From positions 1-55,518 of the forward strand of contig NZ_CALKTT010000099.1 in assembly GCF_937997535.1 (NCBI RefSeq): a DNA stretch of 55,518 nt. The letters run 5' to 3'. Positions 52,428 to 55,518 of the stretch are shown piece after piece. Below the pieces are notes generated by a model. The model searched no databases. It had not been told where the DNA came from and saw nothing but the letters and a program-made list of their open reading frames with translations. The DNA comes from an uncultured Campylobacter sp. Lineage in GTDB: Bacteria > Campylobacterota > Campylobacteria > Campylobacterales > Campylobacteraceae. The position numbers were made by a program, and so were the translations under genes. Numbering within the stretch: position 1 is the stretch's first letter; the number at the start of each line of letters is the position of its first letter.

Positions 52428-53612
52428 CTATTTCGTCTGATTATCCTCTTTTTTTGGTGCGGCAGTGCTTGCATTTATCTCGCTGGCTGCGCTATTTACG
52501 GGCTCAGGAACAGAGATTTTTTTCACCGAAGCGGTAAAATTCTGCTCGGCTTCAACGTCGCCCGTTTTTTCGATATATGTAAAATCGCCCATCTTCGTCC
52601 ACGTTCTAGCTTTAGCTAAAAACGCCTTTTGGCTCTCCCAAATCTCTTTGAAATCGGGATTTTTCTCGCTTTCTTCGGCTAAAATTTCATCCGTCGCCTT
52701 GCGAAGCGCACGCATAATTTCAGGCGAAAAAGAGCGAATCTGAACGTTCGGATATTTCTTTTTGATCTCGTCCCAAATTATTACGTTTTTATAAAACGTC
52801 TCGTTTTCTGCGTATTCGCGCGCCTTTGCGATCGAAGCCTCTAGGATATTTTGTAAATCCTTAGGAAGCTTCTGCCAAGTTTGTAGATTTATCACTATCT
52901 GCTGCTCGCTAGCGGGTTCTTGCCATCCCGTATAATAGTAATTTGCGACCTTGTGAAAGCCTAGAGGTATATCAAAGCTAGGACTTGCCCACTCTACCGC
53001 ATCGATGGTGCCCATCTCTAGCGCCATATATAGCTCACCTACCGGTATCGTAGCGACTGCGACGCCAAGGCGGCTCATAACCTCCCCGCCAAAGCTTGGA
53101 ATTCTAAATTTAAGCCCTTTTAAATCGTCTAGCGTATTAATCTCTTTTTTAAACCAACCACCCATCTGCATACCGCTATTTAGGATATTAAAGACCTTTA
53201 GATTGCTTTTAGCATAGAATTTATCCGCTAGCTCCTTGCCTCCACCGAAGTAATACCAAGCGTGTTGCTCATCTTTCGTCATACCAAAAGGCACGGTCGT
53301 AAACAGCATATTCGCGCTATTTTTGCCTTTATAATAGTAGCTCGCAGTATAGCCTAAATCGTATTGTCCGTTTTTGACCATATCATAGATCGCAAAAGGT
53401 GCTTTATGTTTGCTAGGCGCGTCGATGCTGATTTTCAGCCTGCCATCAGACATACTATCTGCAAGATCTGCCATACGCTTGGCGACATCGCCTACGATAG
53501 GCATACTAAGCTCGTAAGTCTGAGCTAGCTTAAGGCGATAAACTTTCTTATCCGCGCCCCACAGCGACGTGGCTATAATCAAACTTAATCCGACAAGAAT
53601 CGATTTTTTCAT
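52428..53612 (-). CDS. dctP: TRAP transporter solute-binding protein (DctP/TakP-like)
   Basis: A 394-residue periplasmic binding protein. The signal peptide ends at WGA (residue 20). The family's ligand-binding arginine is in LKGLKFRIPSFGGEVMSRLG (Arg 170), and GTIDAVEWASP is the conserved contact region. The motif SGMQMGGWFKKEI points to the TakP branch, whose known member binds alpha-keto acids, so pyruvate or a 2-oxo acid is a likely ligand. The last 45 residues are a low-complexity tail. GGGAGT precedes the ATG. No DctQ or DctM membrane subunit is adjacent. Confidence 0.9.
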   Translation of the reverse strand: MKKSILVGLSLIIATSLWGADKKVYRLKLAQTYELSMPIVGDVAKRMADLADSMSDGRLKISIDAPSKHKAPFAIYDMVKNGQYDLGYTASYYYKGKNSANMLFTTVPFGMTKDEQHAWYYFGGGKELADKFYAKSNLKVFNILNSGMQMGGWFKKEINTLDDLKGLKFRIPSFGGEVMSRLGVAVATIPVGELYMALEMGTIDAVEWASPSFDIPLGFHKVANYYYTGWQEPASEQQIVINLQTWQKLPKDLQNILEASIAKAREYAENETFYKNVIIWDEIKKKYPNVQIRSFSPEIMRALRKATDEILAEESEKNPDFKEIWESQKAFLAKARTWTKMGDFTYIEKTGDVEAEQNFTASVKKISVPEPVNSAASEINASTAAPKKEDNQTK

Positions 53613-53733
53613 ATACTACTCCCAAAATGAAATGGTGCGAATTTTATATAAAATCATCTAAATTCACGCTTTTATAACTAGCTTTTAAGCGAAATTTTCG
53701 CACAATTGTAGCCAAATTCGATAAGGAAAGGGC

Positions 53734-55080
53734 ATGCAAGAAAAACATTACGAAGTAATCATCATAGGCGGCGGTATCACGGGCAGCGCGCTAGCGTACG
53801 TGCTGGCAGAATTTAGCGGAATCAAAAATATCGCTCTACTTGAAAAATACGAAGGGCTTGCGACGCTAAATTCTAAAGCCAGTGCAAATTCCCAGACGAT
53901 TCATTGCGGCGACATCGAGACCAACTACGACCTGCAAAAAGCGACCGAAGTCAAGCGCAAGGCGGATATGATCGTGAAGTATTGCCAAAAGCACGGATAT
54001 GAGAATAAATTTTTATTTCAGGGGCAGAAAATGGCTCTTGGCGTGGGCGAAAGTGAGGTAGAGCTAATTAAAGACCGCTTTGAGAAATTTAAAGAGCTTT
54101 ATCCGTATTTGCAGCTTTTCGACAAGGAAGAGCTCAAAAAAATCGAGCCCAAGCTAGTTTTTGACGGACGCGGCGAGGAGCGAGCGGAGGATATCATCGC
54201 GATGGGCGTACAATCGGGAGTTTACACGACGATCGATTATGGCGCGATGGCGAATTCCTTCGTGCAAAACGCTAAAAACGTGGATGGCAAAACCTGCGAT
54301 CTGTACCTCAACACCGAGGTGCAAAACATCACTAAAGTAGGCGATAAGTTTTATATCCGCACCGCAAATAGACTCTCGCTAAGCGCTGATTTTGTAGTCG
54401 TAGATGCGGGCGCTCACTCGCTGTGGCTCGCGCACAAAATGGGGCTTGGGCAGGATCTTAGCACAATCTGCATTGCGGGCAGCTTCTATCTAACCAAGCA
54501 AAAGCTTCTAAATGGCAAGGTTTACATGATGCAAAACCCAAAGCTTCCATTTGCCGCGCTTCACGGCGATCCGGATTTGCTCGCAGGCGGCTGCACGAGA
54601 TTTGGCCCTACCGCGCTTACGATGCCAAAGCTCGAGCGCTACAAGGGCTGTCGTTCGGTGCCGGAATTTTTTCAATCATTAAATTTTGACATGGACGTAG
54701 CCAAGGTCATTTGGCAAAATTTTGGCGATAGCGAGGTAAGGGATTTCTTAATCCGCAATATAGGCTTTGAGATACCGATTTTAGGCAAAAAGCTTTTCGT
54801 CAAAAATGCGCGCAAGATCATACCTAGCATCCGCGAGGAGGATATTTACTACGCCAAGGGCTTTGGCGGCGTGCGCCCACAAGTAATCTCACACTCGCAA
54901 AAAAAGCTGATTTTAGGCGAAGCTAGAATAGGCGAAAATCCAGGGATTATCTTTAATATGACCCCAAGCCCAGGTGCTACGAGCTGCCTAGGCAACGCAC
55001 TTCGCGACGCAAAAAGTGCTTGCGAATATTTAGGAGCGAGCTTTGATGATGCAAAATTTGACGCGGAAATGATGCGATAA
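53734..55080 (+). CDS. mqo: Malate:quinone oxidoreductase
   Basis: FAD enzyme at the inner membrane that oxidises malate to oxaloacetate and reduces quinone. The 448 residues begin HYEVIIIGGGITGSALAYVL (FAD-binding glycine motif) with ALLEKYEGLATLNSKASANSQTIHCGDIETNY after it, the substrate-side HCGD region, and later VVVDAGAHSLWLAHKMG and the C-terminal ATSCLGNALRDA. The short form found in Campylobacter fits. AAGGAAAGGGC precedes the ATG. It lies upstream of pyk on the same strand, as I recall from C. jejuni. L-2-hydroxyglutarate oxidase is an alternative in the same superfamily. Confidence 0.85.
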   Translation: MQEKHYEVIIIGGGITGSALAYVLAEFSGIKNIALLEKYEGLATLNSKASANSQTIHCGDIETNYDLQKATEVKRKADMIVKYCQKHGYENKFLFQGQKMALGVGESEVELIKDRFEKFKELYPYLQLFDKEELKKIEPKLVFDGRGEERAEDIIAMGVQSGVYTTIDYGAMANSFVQNAKNVDGKTCDLYLNTEVQNITKVGDKFYIRTANRLSLSADFVVVDAGAHSLWLAHKMGLGQDLSTICIAGSFYLTKQKLLNGKVYMMQNPKLPFAALHGDPDLLAGGCTRFGPTALTMPKLERYKGCRSVPEFFQSLNFDMDVAKVIWQNFGDSEVRDFLIRNIGFEIPILGKKLFVKNARKIIPSIREEDIYYAKGFGGVRPQVISHSQKKLILGEARIGENPGIIFNMTPSPGATSCLGNALRDAKSACEYLGASFDDAKFDAEMMR

Positions 55081-55084
55081 AGAG

Positions 55085-55325
55085 GAATTTTCGATTTCGC
55101 TCGGGCAAGAATTTTAAAATTTTACTTCGGCGAGGATTTTAGAATTTTGCTCGTGCTTTACGTATATAGGAGATTTTAAAAAATTCCATTCAAACGCGAA
55201 TTTTTAGAATTTAACCTGCACCGCAAGCTATGAAATTTTAAAATTTCACCATGCCGTAGAATTCTAAAATTCTCCCGCGCCATAAAATTTTAAAATTCCT
55301 TCGCCTAGCGAATTTTAAAAATTTA
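55085..55325. repeat. Degenerate 26-bp tandem array before pyk
   Basis: Units of GAATTTTAAAATTTTAC type, each an A/T palindrome pair plus a GC spacer (CTCGGGCAA, CTTCGGCGAG, CCTTCGCCTAGC). Unit starts are near 55085, 55109 and 55135, then 55232, 55259, 55285 and 55310. The step is 24-27 bp, twice that of the arrays at 10571 and 20374. Confidence 0.6.
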
Positions 55326-55394
55326 GAAATTTCAAAATTTTGCGTAAAATTTCGCCCAATGCGGCGATAAAATTTTAAATTTAAAGGAGAAAAG

Positions 55395-55518
55395 ATGCTT
55401 AAAAAAACCAAAATCCTAGCGACCATCGGACCCGCAAGCGACAGCGAAGAGATGATGAGCGCAATGGTAAAGGCGGGCTGCAACGCCTTTAGGATGAACT
55501 TCAGCCATGGCACGCACG
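55395..55518 (+). CDS. pyk: Pyruvate kinase, 5' part (runs off the window)
   Basis: The first 41 codons are visible: it starts MLKKTKILATIGPAS and continues SEEMMSAMVKAGCNAFRMNFSHG, which is the family's N-terminal signature including the substrate-contacting Arg and the N-F-S-H-G turn. GGAGAAAAG precedes the ATG. Converts phosphoenolpyruvate and ADP to pyruvate and ATP, the last step of glycolysis. It follows mqo on the same strand after 314 bp that contain the 26-bp array. Confidence 0.96.
   Translation, partial: MLKKTKILATIGPASDSEEMMSAMVKAGCNAFRMNFSHGTH

Noticed and set aside
55238..55513. 91-codon minus-strand frame at the right edge
   Set aside because: Antisense to pyk and the 26-bp array; the start would lie inside pyk.

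Overview
The window comes from a Campylobacterota genome, most likely an oral-type Campylobacter such as C. gracilis or a close relative. The base composition is moderate (GC roughly in the mid-40s by eye). Gene neighbourhoods resemble those I remember from C. jejuni: hemH and a Gfo/Idh oxidoreductase divergent from alaS-maf-PBP; pepF-small protein-uvrD-truB-ispE-smpB-thioredoxin-clpS-clpA-aat; and mqo next to pyk. The species name is an inference. There is no phage, insertion sequence, CRISPR array, rRNA or tRNA that I can support. The window is mostly housekeeping genes separated by unusually long non-coding gaps.

Layout. 1-5400: a truncated, AT-rich LysR-type regulator fragment at the left edge, then secreted cysteine-rich Sel1 (Hcp-like) proteins, two of their decayed relatives, and polyphosphate kinase. 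5770-14000: a large membrane protein of unknown function overlapping dnaB, then ispG and a low-complexity secreted protein. 14237-16271: groES-groEL with a textbook promoter and a CIRCE operator. 16387-25300: an AsmA-like protein, two paralogous lipoproteins in opposite orientation around yqeY and a quinol-type nitric oxide reductase, and a membrane-protein gene split by a frameshift. 25390-33550: class A PBP, maf, a small membrane protein, alaS, then divergently the oxidoreductase and hemH. 33834-48653: nucleotide-sugar dehydrogenase, ftsI, aat, clpA, clpS, a thioredoxin-fold lipoprotein, smpB, ispE, truB, a UvrD/Rep helicase, an SspB-like protein and pepF, nearly all on the minus strand. 48764-55518: sstT, metK, an orphan TRAP solute-binding protein, mqo and the first 41 codons of pyk.

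How genes work together. The minus-strand block holds several parts of cytosolic proteolysis: ClpA and its adaptor ClpS, Aat (which makes N-degrons read by ClpS), SmpB (ssrA tagging) and a previously hypothetical protein that looks like the ClpXP adaptor SspB. PBP1A, FtsI, maf and ppk are cell-envelope or housekeeping functions. NorB, mqo and the TRAP binding protein fit a microaerobic, organic-acid respiring oral bacterium.

The most unusual signal is not a gene. Many gaps are filled with degenerate tandem arrays in which an A/T core (AAATTT or AATTCC type) recurs every 13-14 bp, separated by GC-rich spacers. The clearest are at 10571-10764 and 20374-20487, with a 26-bp version at 55085-55325. 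DNA of the same flavour also appears as in-frame low-complexity insertions or tails in DnaB, PepF, the 722-residue membrane protein and a secreted protein. Ferrochelatase has a similar-looking insertion with a different repeat. I know of no description of this element.
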